From Elusimicrobia bacterium RIFCSPLOWO2_01_FULL_59_12 (GTDB lineage Bacteria; Elusimicrobiota; Elusimicrobia; 2-01-FULL-59-12): a DNA stretch of 7,752 nucleotides. The DNA lies in assembly GCA_001800075.1 (NCBI GenBank), contig MGUR01000052.1, positions 59,723 to 67,474 of the forward strand. Reading direction: 5' to 3'. This document shows, piece by piece, positions 1-5,296 of this stretch. Position numbers and translations under genes: made by a program. The notes beneath the pieces are model-generated. The model was given only the letters and a program-made list of their open reading frames with translations. It had not been told where the DNA came from and did no database searches. Every line of letters starts with the position of its first letter. Within the stretch, counting starts at the first letter, position 1.

Positions 1-1
1 T

Positions 2-40
2 CCGGTGCGGGTGACCTTTAGAGGCCAGACGGAACTTTAG
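2..40 (+). CDS. dapF: C-terminal end of probable diaminopimelate epimerase (partial)
   Basis: Only the last 12 codons and a TAG stop are inside the window; they read P-V-R-V-T-F-R-G-Q-T-E-L. This resembles the usual DapF ending, in which a Gly-Pro-Ala/Val turn is followed by V-F-x-G-x-x-x-L and a stop. DapF interconverts LL- and meso-diaminopimelate, the step directly after DapL, and dapF next to dapA is a common arrangement in DapL-type lysine clusters. The stop lies 57 bases before the dapA start. The fragment is very short, so the call rests on this ending plus context; another frame also stops early (TAG at 19-21). An unrelated gene end is possible. Confidence 0.5.
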   Translation, partial: PVRVTFRGQTEL

Positions 41-63
41 CCCGCCACTGAGTCGTTGGCGGG
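41..63 (+). other. Hairpin between dapF end and dapA
   Basis: CCCGCCA (41-47) and TGGCGGG (57-63) form a perfect 7-bp stem around a 9-base loop, starting one base after the presumed dapF stop. No T-run follows, so it is not a typical intrinsic terminator. It could be an mRNA stability or processing hairpin, or chance in GC-rich DNA. Confidence 0.4.
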
Positions 64-87
64 TCCGCCAAAGATGCGGCGGCGGAG

Positions 88-92
88 AGGAG
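88..92 (+). promoter_or_regulatory. Shine-Dalgarno site of dapA
   Basis: AGGAG lies 5 bases before the ATG at 98. This fixes the dapA start at Met-Phe-Lys-Gly-Ser-Tyr rather than the in-frame ATGs farther upstream, whose Arg-rich translation is not DapA-like. Confidence 0.85.
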
Positions 93-97
93 ACCTT

Positions 98-1018
98 ATG
101 TTCAAAGGATCTTATGTCGCGTTAGTGACGCCGTTGCGCAACGGCCGCGTGGATGAAGCGGCGTTAAAAGCCCTGGTGGATTATCACGTTGAACAGCGCA
201 GCGACGGGCTGGTGCCTTGCGGTTCCACGGGCGAATCCGCCACGCTCTCTCATGACGAACACCGCCGCGTGGTGGAGATCGTCTGCAAGGCGGCGCGCGG
301 GCGGCTTCCCGTGATCGCGGGCGCGGGCTCCAATTCCACAGCCGAAACGCTCGGCCTGGTGCGGCACGCGGCGAAAGTCGGCGCCTCCGGTGTTCTGCTG
401 GTGGTGCCCTACTACAACAAGCCCATGCCGCGCGGCCTCTACGAACATTTCAAAACAGCGGCCCACGCCACCCGGCTTCCCGTCATTCTTTACAACATTC
501 CCGGGCGGAGCGTGATCAACATGCCGGTGGAAACCGTTGTCCAACTGGCGAAGGACTGCCCCACCATCGTCGGCATCAAAGAGGCTTCGGGCAGCATGGA
601 TTACACCAGCCAGCTCTTGACGGCGCTCGACCGCCGCCGATTCACGGTCTTGTCCGGGGATGATTCCCTGACGCTTCCGCTGATGGCGATTGGCGCTCAA
701 GGCGTGATCTCCGTGATCGCCAATATTCTTCCCGCCGCGATGGCTGAACTCTGCCGGGCGGCTCTGTCCGGCCGCTACGACCGCGCGCAGGAGCTGCACC
801 TGCAGATGGTCCCGCTGATGCGCGCGCTGTTTTATGAGACCAACCCCATCCCCATAAAAACGGCGATGGGCGCCTTGGGGGTGTGCCGCAGCGAGCTGCG
901 GCTGCCGCTGACGGCCATGGGGCCTGAGACGAAGAAGAAGCTTCTTGCTGCGTTGAAGGCATGCCCCCTACTCCGTTCGTCATCCCCGCGAAAGCGGGGA
1001 TCCAGAACCTCGCCATGA
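98..1018 (+). CDS. dapA: 4-hydroxy-tetrahydrodipicolinate synthase
   Basis: Cytoplasmic TIM-barrel lyase that condenses pyruvate with aspartate semialdehyde, the first committed step of the diaminopimelate/lysine pathway. The product has 306 residues. Visible signatures are G-S-T-G-E-S (42-47), Y-Y-N-K-P (105-109), Y-N-I-P-G-R (132-137, catalytic Tyr and substrate-binding Arg) and G-I-K-E-A (159-163) with the Schiff-base Lys161. The first Thr of the usual GTTGE is Ser here, a conservative change. Family members are normally about 290-295 residues. Residues 289-306 do not belong to the fold; they are read from the palindromic repeat at 979-1005 and its flanks. The TGA stop overlaps the dapB start (ATGA), so the two are probably translationally coupled. 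Start chosen by the strong ribosome binding site at 88-92 and by alignment to the family N-terminus. Confidence 0.96.
   Translation: MFKGSYVALVTPLRNGRVDEAALKALVDYHVEQRSDGLVPCGSTGESATLSHDEHRRVVEIVCKAARGRLPVIAGAGSNSTAETLGLVRHAAKVGASGVLLVVPYYNKPMPRGLYEHFKTAAHATRLPVILYNIPGRSVINMPVETVVQLAKDCPTIVGIKEASGSMDYTSQLLTALDRRRFTVLSGDDSLTLPLMAIGAQGVISVIANILPAAMAELCRAALSGRYDRAQELHLQMVPLMRALFYETNPIPIKTAMGALGVCRSELRLPLTAMGPETKKKLLAALKACPLLRSSSPRKRGSRTSP
979..1005 (+). repeat. dRS3-like palindromic repeat, upstream copy
   Basis: ATCCCCGC (982-989) and GCGGGGAT (994-1001) form a perfect 8-bp stem closed by a GAAA (GNRA-type) loop, with outer GTC on the left and CCAG on the right. The pattern matches the dispersed repeat that yields the V-I-P-A-K-A-G-I-Q peptide in many annotated genomes, and the Neisseria dRS3 form ATTCCC-N8-GGGAAT with a compensated T-to-C change in both arms. 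It is transcribed and translated as part of dapA. It ends 9 bases before the dapB ATG. Confidence 0.85.
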
Positions 1019-1728
1019 TTAAGCTTGTTGTAGCGGGAGCTGCGGGACGGATGGGCACCGCAATTCTTAATCTTGCTGAGCAAGATAAGGATTTCCAAAT
1101 TATCGGTCGTTTAGAATCTATAGCCAAACAAGATGAGAAGGCTGGCTTGACGGGCGACATAAAGGTAATTGAAATGGCTGATGTTGTAATTAACTTCGCT
1201 ACCGCTACAGGTACAGCCGTTGGAATGTTTCCGGCAATGGAGAAGTACGAAACTCCTTGGGTAATAGGCACGACCGGTTTTAATGACGATCAGGAAGCCA
1301 CCATTTCTAAATTTTCGAAACGGGTTCCTATTGTCAAATCATCCAATATGAGCTTGGGAGTGAACGTTTTTTTCAAAGTCGCACAAGAAATAGCCAGAGC
1401 ATTACCCAGCTATGATGTTCGAATTTGGGAAGCGCATCATGCTCAGAAAATGGATAACCCCTCTGGAACAGCCAAACAAGTAGGCAGGTTGATTCAGGAA
1501 GTGACCGGACGTGAGGTGATTTTAGAGAAAGGTAAGCGGGAAGGCGACATCGTCGGCGACCATCGCGTTACCTTTTCAAGTCCAACAGATAAGCTCGAAT
1601 TATTTCACCACGCTGAAACAAGAGATATCTTTGCGTTAGGTGCTTTGCAGGCTGCGAAGTGGCTGGCAACTCGGAAACCCCCTGCTGGGCGTCTCTATAC
1701 TATGCAAGATGTTTTAGGTTTGAGGTGA
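1015..1728 (+). CDS. dapB: 4-hydroxy-tetrahydrodipicolinate reductase (probable foreign copy)
   Basis: Reduces the DapA product to tetrahydrodipicolinate with NAD(P)H; cytoplasmic. Visible are the Rossmann motif G-A-A-G-R-M-G (8-14), G-T-T-G-F (85-89), the catalytic block E-A-H-H-A-Q-K-M-D-N-P-S-G-T-A (139-153; His141, His142, Lys145), G-D-I-V-G-D-H (177-183) and the C-terminal Y-T-M-Q-D-V-L-G-L. At 237 residues it is shorter than the 273-residue E. coli enzyme; the segments after the first beta-strands and before G-D-I-V-G are compact. An in-frame ATG at 961 would add 18 residues read from the repeat; Met at 1015 fits the family start and overlaps the dapA stop as ATGA. Three sampled 60-base lines are 35%, 40% and 43% GC against about 62% in neighbours, which suggests transfer. 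All key residues are present, so it is probably functional. Confidence 0.95.
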   Translation: MIKLVVAGAAGRMGTAILNLAEQDKDFQIIGRLESIAKQDEKAGLTGDIKVIEMADVVINFATATGTAVGMFPAMEKYETPWVIGTTGFNDDQEATISKFSKRVPIVKSSNMSLGVNVFFKVAQEIARALPSYDVRIWEAHHAQKMDNPSGTAKQVGRLIQEVTGREVILEKGKREGDIVGDHRVTFSSPTDKLELFHHAETRDIFALGALQAAKWLATRKPPAGRLYTMQDVLGLR

Positions 1729-1741
1729 GACGGCCACAGTT

Positions 1742-1790
1742 CTGGATTCCCGCCCTCCACACGACTGTGCGGGCTTTCGCGGGAATGACA
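1742..1790 (-). repeat. dRS3-like palindromic repeat, downstream copy with expanded loop
   Basis: This is the inverted partner of the copy at 979-1005. CTGG is followed by ATTCCCGC (1746-1753), and the other arm is GCGGGAAT (1779-1786) followed by GACA; the arms form a perfect 8-bp stem. The canonical 4-base loop (TTTC on this strand, 1775-1778) is preceded by 21 extra bases (1754-1774), giving a 25-base loop. It starts 13 bases after the dapB stop. No T-run follows, so a terminator role is not supported. Confidence 0.8.
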
Positions 1791-1802
1791 TGTGAGAGCG
1801 CG

Positions 1803-1826
1803 ATGAAAGACGTCCTGGGGCTCTAG
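1803..1826 (+). pseudogene. 3' remnant of the former native dapB
   Basis: The frame reads M-K-D-V-L-G-L-stop, the conserved DapB C-terminus (M-x-D-V-L-G-L). The resident dapB ends M-Q-D-V-L-G-L-R. The five shared D-V-L-G-L codons all differ: GAC, GTC, CTG, GGG, CTC here against GAT, GTT, TTA, GGT, TTG in the resident gene. The remnant thus has the GC-rich codon style of the flanking genes. It is not a recent duplication of the resident 3' end and is best read as the leftover of the replaced gene. Similarity stops just upstream, where the repeat begins. The match is short, but its position right behind dapB makes chance unlikely. Confidence 0.65.
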
Positions 1827-1955
1827 AAGCCGTGCTCTATTGTCGTTTTCAGTCCGGAAACGTTCAGGCGTCGGGCGATTAAGAAATACTGTCAAACAGG
1901 ATGACTAGACGGCCGGATGACCGGTAATCGAATCATCCAGTAATCCAGCAGATTT
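1827..1955 (+). other. Non-coding leader of dapL
   Basis: These 129 bases lie between the dapB remnant and dapL and carry no coding region I can support. They contain GGATGAC twice (1899-1905, 1915-1921), an inverted pair GGATGA/TCATCC (1915-1920, 1933-1938) with a 12-base loop, and CCGG-ATGA-CCGG (1913-1924). No convincing -35/-10 pair and no good Shine-Dalgarno before dapL can be picked out. A promoter for dapL and the downstream genes may lie here, but it is not demonstrated by the sequence. Confidence 0.4.
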
Positions 1956-3119
1956 ATGAAATACTCCCAGCGCATCGAAAAACTCCCGCCCTACCTGTTT
2001 GCCGAGATCGACCGCAAGAAGAAGGCGGCGATCGACCGCGGCGTGGATGTGATTTCGCTCGGCGTCGGCGACCCCGACAGGCCCACGCCGCCGCATATCG
2101 TCAAAGCGGGCCAGGAGGCGATGGCGAAGCCGTCCAATCATCAATATCCCTTCGGCGCCGGCCTGATGCCGTTCCGGCAGGCGATCGCGGCGTTCATGCA
2201 GAGACGCTTCAATGTGACGTTGGACCCGGCCTCCGACATTTACTCGTTGATCGGTTCGAAGGAAGGCTTGGGGCACCTGCCGTTGGCGTTCATGGACCCC
2301 GGCCAGGTGGCGCTGGTTCCGGATCCCGCCTACCCGGTGTATAAAAACGCGACCTTGTTTGCGGGGGGCGAGCCTCACCTGATGCCGTTGAATGAAGCGC
2401 GCGGCTTTCTTCCGGATCTGGGCGCCATCCCGAAGGATATCCTCCGGCGCGCGCGTCTTCTGTTTCTGAATTACCCGAACAATCCGGTCGCCGCCGTCGC
2501 GCCCAGGGCTTTTCTCGAAGAGGCCGTTGCGTTCGCGAAAAAGAACAATTTGGTGGTCGCCTATGATAACGCCTACTCGGAAATGTATTTTGAACAGGCG
2601 CCGTTGAGTTTCTTGGAGATTCCCGGCGCCAAGGACATCGGCATCGAGTTTCATTCCTTGTCCAAGACTTTCAACATGACCGGATGGCGGATCGGCTGGG
2701 TGTGCGGCAACCCGGAATTGATCAAGGGGCTCGCGCAGATTAAAGACAGCATCGACTCGGGCGCCTTCCAGGCGATTCAGGAAGCGGGCATCGCAGCGCT
2801 GAACGGCCCTCAGACCTATGTTGACGATATGCGCGCGTTGTACCGTAATCGCCGCGATCTTTTCGTGGACCTCATGCGCAAAGCAGGCTGGGCCCTTCCC
2901 TCACCGCCCGCGACGTTTTATATCTGGGCGCACGCGCCGAAGGGGTTCACCTCCACGGAAACAGCCGGGAAGCTCCTGGATGAAGCCGGCGTGGTATGCG
3001 CGCCCGGCGTCGGATTCGGTCCTTCCGGGGAAGGGTTCGTCCGTTTTGCGCTCACGGTAGATGAACCCCGATTGAAACAAGCGGTCGAACGCATCAGCCG
3101 CGTCGTATGGCAAAAGTAG
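1956..3119 (+). CDS. dapL: LL-diaminopimelate aminotransferase (class I/II fold)
   Basis: PLP enzyme that converts tetrahydrodipicolinate plus glutamate directly to LL-diaminopimelate, bypassing the succinylase/acetylase steps (EC 2.6.1.83). The 387-residue product shows V-I-S-L-G-V-G-D-P-D (32-41), Y-P-F-G-A-G (64-69), N-Y-P-N-N-P (172-177), Y-D-N-A-Y (203-207), the PLP-lysine motif S-L-S-K-T-F-N (234-240, Lys237) with T-G-W-R-I-G-W (242-248), and a C-terminal G-E-G-F-V-R-F-A-L with the carboxylate-binding Arg. The N-terminus starting K-Y-S-Q-R-I-E-K-L-P-P-Y-L-F is typical of DapL annotations, and the position after dapA-dapB agrees. A related alanine/aspartate aminotransferase cannot be fully excluded from sequence. 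No clear Shine-Dalgarno precedes the ATG. The 3' end overlaps folK by 13 bases. Confidence 0.9.
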   Translation: MKYSQRIEKLPPYLFAEIDRKKKAAIDRGVDVISLGVGDPDRPTPPHIVKAGQEAMAKPSNHQYPFGAGLMPFRQAIAAFMQRRFNVTLDPASDIYSLIGSKEGLGHLPLAFMDPGQVALVPDPAYPVYKNATLFAGGEPHLMPLNEARGFLPDLGAIPKDILRRARLLFLNYPNNPVAAVAPRAFLEEAVAFAKKNNLVVAYDNAYSEMYFEQAPLSFLEIPGAKDIGIEFHSLSKTFNMTGWRIGWVCGNPELIKGLAQIKDSIDSGAFQAIQEAGIAALNGPQTYVDDMRALYRNRRDLFVDLMRKAGWALPSPPATFYIWAHAPKGFTSTETAGKLLDEAGVVCAPGVGFGPSGEGFVRFALTVDEPRLKQAVERISRVVWQK

Positions 3120-3535
3120 CCCTTCAGCAGGTTGTCGTCTGCTATATCGGCCTCGGCGCCAATCTGGGCGACCGGGAGGAAAATATTCGCCGCGCGCTGG
3201 AGCTTCTGCGCGAAACCCCAAACGTGCGCGTGGTGAGAGTGTCCACCCTGGAAGAGACGGTCCCCTTCGGTCCGGTGCAGCCGGCTTATTTAAACGGTGT
3301 GGCGGCGATCGAGACGGCCCTTGAACCGCTGGAACTTCTGGACCGTCTGCAGGCCATCGAGGCGCGGCTGGGACGCGCGCGAGCGGAGCGCTGGGGCCCG
3401 CGGACGATCGATTTGGATATTTTGTATTACGGAAACGAACAGATAGCCCATCCACGTCTCACCGTGCCGCACCCGGAAATTTACCAGCGCGACTTTGTCC
3501 AGCGCGAACTTAAAGAAGCGGGTTATCATGGCTAA
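3107..3535 (+). CDS. folK: 2-amino-4-hydroxy-6-hydroxymethyldihydropteridine pyrophosphokinase
   Basis: HPPK transfers pyrophosphate from ATP to 6-hydroxymethyl-dihydropterin, making the substrate of dihydropteroate synthase in folate synthesis. The 142-residue product is compact for a family usually near 160. It shows Y-I-G-L-G-A-N-L-G-D-R (13-23) and the hallmark G-P-R-T-I-D-L-D-I-L, whose two Asp bind Mg, followed by H-P-R-L-T-V-P-H-P. The ATG lies inside the end of dapL (13-base overlap) with no obvious ribosome binding site, so translation probably depends on coupling. No better ATG or GTG lies closer to the Y-I-G-L-G motif. The stop overlaps the panB start by 8 bases. PanB uses a folate cofactor, which may explain the neighbourhood; folK also neighbours panB-panC in E. 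coli. Confidence 0.94.
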   Translation: MAKVALQQVVVCYIGLGANLGDREENIRRALELLRETPNVRVVRVSTLEETVPFGPVQPAYLNGVAAIETALEPLELLDRLQAIEARLGRARAERWGPRTIDLDILYYGNEQIAHPRLTVPHPEIYQRDFVQRELKEAGYHG

Positions 3536-4337
3536 ACCTTCCAGAAAAATTACGGTCCCCGGCCTGCAGGCCCTCAAGACGCGGCGCCAGAGAATCGTGG
3601 CATTGACCTGTTACGACTACACTACGGCGCGGCTTTTAAACGAAGCGGCCGTGGACGTGCTTCTGGTGGGAGATTCTTTGGGCATGGTCAAACTCGGCTA
3701 CTCGTCAACGCTTCCGGTCACCGTAGAGGACATGCTCTATCATACGCGGATCGTCGCGAAAGGGAATTCGCGGTGCCTTTTGGTCACGGATATGCCGTAT
3801 TTGTCCTGTCAGATCTCGCCGGAACAGGCGGTGGAGAACTGCGGCCTTATGCTGAAAGCGGGCGCTGAAGCCGTTAAAATCGAAGGCGGTTCGGAAATCC
3901 TCCCGATGCTGGAAGCGCTGCAGCGCGCGAAAATACCGGTGATGGGACATCTGGGAATGATGCCGCAATCCGTCCATCAATTCGGCGGATATAAGGTTCA
4001 GGGGCGTGATGCAGAGGCCGCGAGGAAACTTGCAGCGGACGCCCGAGCCCTTGAGCGCGCGGGGGCGTTCGCGATCGTTCTGGAATGCGTGCCGTCGTCC
4101 CTGGCCAAAACGATTTCGCGGGCGCTTTCGATCCCCACGATCGGCATCGGGGCCGGCGCCGCGTGCGACGGCCAGATCCTGGTGATTGACGATCTATTGG
4201 GGCTGACGCCGGCGCCCCTGCCGCGATTTGTGAAGCGCTATGCCGACCTGCGCAACGTCATTCAGCAGGCGGCCGTTCGGTATGGGCGCGAAGTGCGATC
4301 AGGCCGGTTCCCCGATGCCGGGCATACCTACCCGTAA
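3528..4337 (+). CDS. panB: 3-methyl-2-oxobutanoate hydroxymethyltransferase
   Basis: Ketopantoate hydroxymethyltransferase: transfers the one-carbon group of 5,10-methylene-tetrahydrofolate to 2-oxoisovalerate, the first step of pantothenate synthesis. The 269-residue product (E. coli 264) shows L-T-C-Y-D-Y-T (27-33), V-G-D-S-L-G-M-V (47-54, metal-binding Asp49), T-D-M-P-Y (87-91, Asp88), A-V-K-I-E-G-G (115-121), G-H-L-G-M-M-P-Q-S (140-148), the catalytic Glu186 in V-L-E-C-V-P and G-I-G-A-G (206-210). The ATG at 3528 gives the normal family length; a TTG at 3495 would add 11 residues that overlap folK and are not needed. The TAA stop shares one base with the next start (TAATG). Confidence 0.96.
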   Translation: MAKPSRKITVPGLQALKTRRQRIVALTCYDYTTARLLNEAAVDVLLVGDSLGMVKLGYSSTLPVTVEDMLYHTRIVAKGNSRCLLVTDMPYLSCQISPEQAVENCGLMLKAGAEAVKIEGGSEILPMLEALQRAKIPVMGHLGMMPQSVHQFGGYKVQGRDAEAARKLAADARALERAGAFAIVLECVPSSLAKTISRALSIPTIGIGAGAACDGQILVIDDLLGLTPAPLPRFVKRYADLRNVIQQAAVRYGREVRSGRFPDAGHTYP

Positions 4338-5296
4338 TGGTCCTCGCGGCGTGGATTCTGGGGGGACTGATGGTTTTTGTGCTCGGTTTGTCGTATTACG
4401 GTTCTTTGGAAATGACGCGCATTCCCTATTTTGCCGTCCCTTACACCCCGACGGATTTCGGATGGGACTGCGAAGAGGTCTCTTTTCCATCCGAAGATGG
4501 GCTGCGGCTGACAGGCTGGTTTGTACCCGCGTCCGGACAGCTCGCCGATGGCGACCCGTCCGGACAGCCCTTGCACCCGAAGGGTGTCCGGGCGCACCGG
4601 GCCTCGGCGATCACGTTGATCGTGCAGCATGGCATCGGGTCGAACCATGGCGACATGCTGCAGAACACGGCCTGCCTGGTCAGAGAAGGACGCTTGAACC
4701 TGCTGTACTATAATTTTCGCGGTCACGGGGACAGCCAGGGCCGGCTGACGTCGCTGGGGCCTTTGGAACTGCTCGATCTCGCCGGCGCGTTGAGATTTCT
4801 TCGTGAGAAAAAGCCGCACGCCTCGCGGCGTCTTGGAATTTACGGACATTCTCTCGGGGCGGCGGTCGCCATCGTCGGCGCCGCGCGTTTTAAACAGCTG
4901 GAGGCTGTGGCCGCGGAAAGCCCGTTTGCTTCGATCTCACAGACCGTCCGGCTCTTTGCGCGGATTTACCACGGGATCCCCTATTTCCCGTATGTGCCGC
5001 TCGCTATTTTCTTCGCCTCGCTCCGTTTGAGGCTGCGGTTGGGACAGTTCAACCCGGTGGAAGCGATCAGCCAGATCGCGCCCCGGCCCGTTTTTCTGAT
5101 CCAGGGCGGGCAGGACCTGCGCATCCCGATGTCCGATTTTCAAAAGTTGTGGGCCGCCGCGCGCGAACCGAAAGAGCGGTGGCTGGTCCCCGGAGCGGAT
5201 CATGGCGATCCGTGGCTGATGGACCGGGAAGAATACGAGAAACGCCTGGTTGGATTTTTTAAGAGAACGCTCATCGAGAAAGAGGTGGCAGGGTGA
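4337..5296 (+). CDS. Alpha/beta hydrolase with N-terminal membrane anchor
   Basis: A 319-residue alpha/beta-hydrolase fold protein of the serine aminopeptidase S33 / Hydrolase_4-like type; substrate unknown. A hydrophobic segment at about 2-20 looks like a single membrane anchor or uncleaved signal. The fold motifs are Q-H-G-I-G-S-N-H (98-105, oxyanion region), Y-N-F-R-G-H-G-D-S (125-133), the nucleophile elbow G-H-S-L-G (170-174, Ser172), Asp260 in G-G-Q-D and His289 in G-A-D-H-G, a complete Ser-Asp-His triad. Residues about 66-90 form a Gly/Pro-rich insertion partly made of a short repeat. The start overlaps the panB stop by one base and the stop overlaps the panC GTG by four, so it is translated with the pantothenate genes. 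This suggests, but does not prove, a related role. It is not one of the known pantothenate enzymes. Confidence 0.88.
   Translation: MVLAAWILGGLMVFVLGLSYYGSLEMTRIPYFAVPYTPTDFGWDCEEVSFPSEDGLRLTGWFVPASGQLADGDPSGQPLHPKGVRAHRASAITLIVQHGIGSNHGDMLQNTACLVREGRLNLLYYNFRGHGDSQGRLTSLGPLELLDLAGALRFLREKKPHASRRLGIYGHSLGAAVAIVGAARFKQLEAVAAESPFASISQTVRLFARIYHGIPYFPYVPLAIFFASLRLRLRLGQFNPVEAISQIAPRPVFLIQGGQDLRIPMSDFQKLWAAAREPKERWLVPGADHGDPWLMDREEYEKRLVGFFKRTLIEKEVAG
5282..5287 (+). promoter_or_regulatory. Shine-Dalgarno site of panC
   Basis: GAGGTG lies 5 bases before the GTG at 5293 inside the end of the hydrolase gene. It supports the GTG start, whose translation Met-Lys-Ile-Ile-His begins like other PanC proteins. 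Confidence 0.85.

Larger units (their letters stand above)
979..1790 (+). other. Putative repeat-bracketed dapB replacement cassette
   Basis: Two inverted copies of one palindromic repeat (979-1005 and 1742-1790) bracket dapB with only 9 and 13 bases between gene and repeat. The GTCAT ends face outward and the CCAG ends face the gene. The interior is clearly AT-richer than the flanks. Outside the right copy lies a GC-rich dapB 3' remnant. Together this suggests a gene that arrived with, or recombined through, the repeats. No transposase, integrase or clear target-site duplication is visible, so the mechanism is unknown. Confidence 0.5.

Noticed and set aside
1742..1790. Intrinsic terminator after dapB
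   Set aside because: A strong stem exists, but no T-run follows on the + strand (GACATGTGAG), and the sequence is better explained as the inverted copy of the repeat at 979-1005.
979..1790. CRISPR-type array
   Set aside because: There are only two copies of the repeat, in inverted orientation and separated by a complete gene.
970..1800. Target-site duplication flanking the repeat-dapB-repeat unit
   Set aside because: Bases immediately outside the outward ends (CTCCGTTC on the left, ATGTGAGAG on the right) share no convincing duplicated string, so classic transposition is not shown.
1840..1868. Promoter starting at TTGTCG (1840-1845)
   Set aside because: With 17-base spacing the -10 would be TTCAGG, a poor match; no other convincing pair was found.
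1695..1895. 66-codon open frame on the minus strand over the dapB-dapL gap
   Set aside because: Its translation is largely the reverse reading of the palindromic repeat and the dapB 3' end; no family resemblance and no ribosome binding site.
4240..4713. 157-codon + strand open frame across the panB-hydrolase junction
   Set aside because: Out-of-frame reading of two well-supported genes; no domain resemblance.
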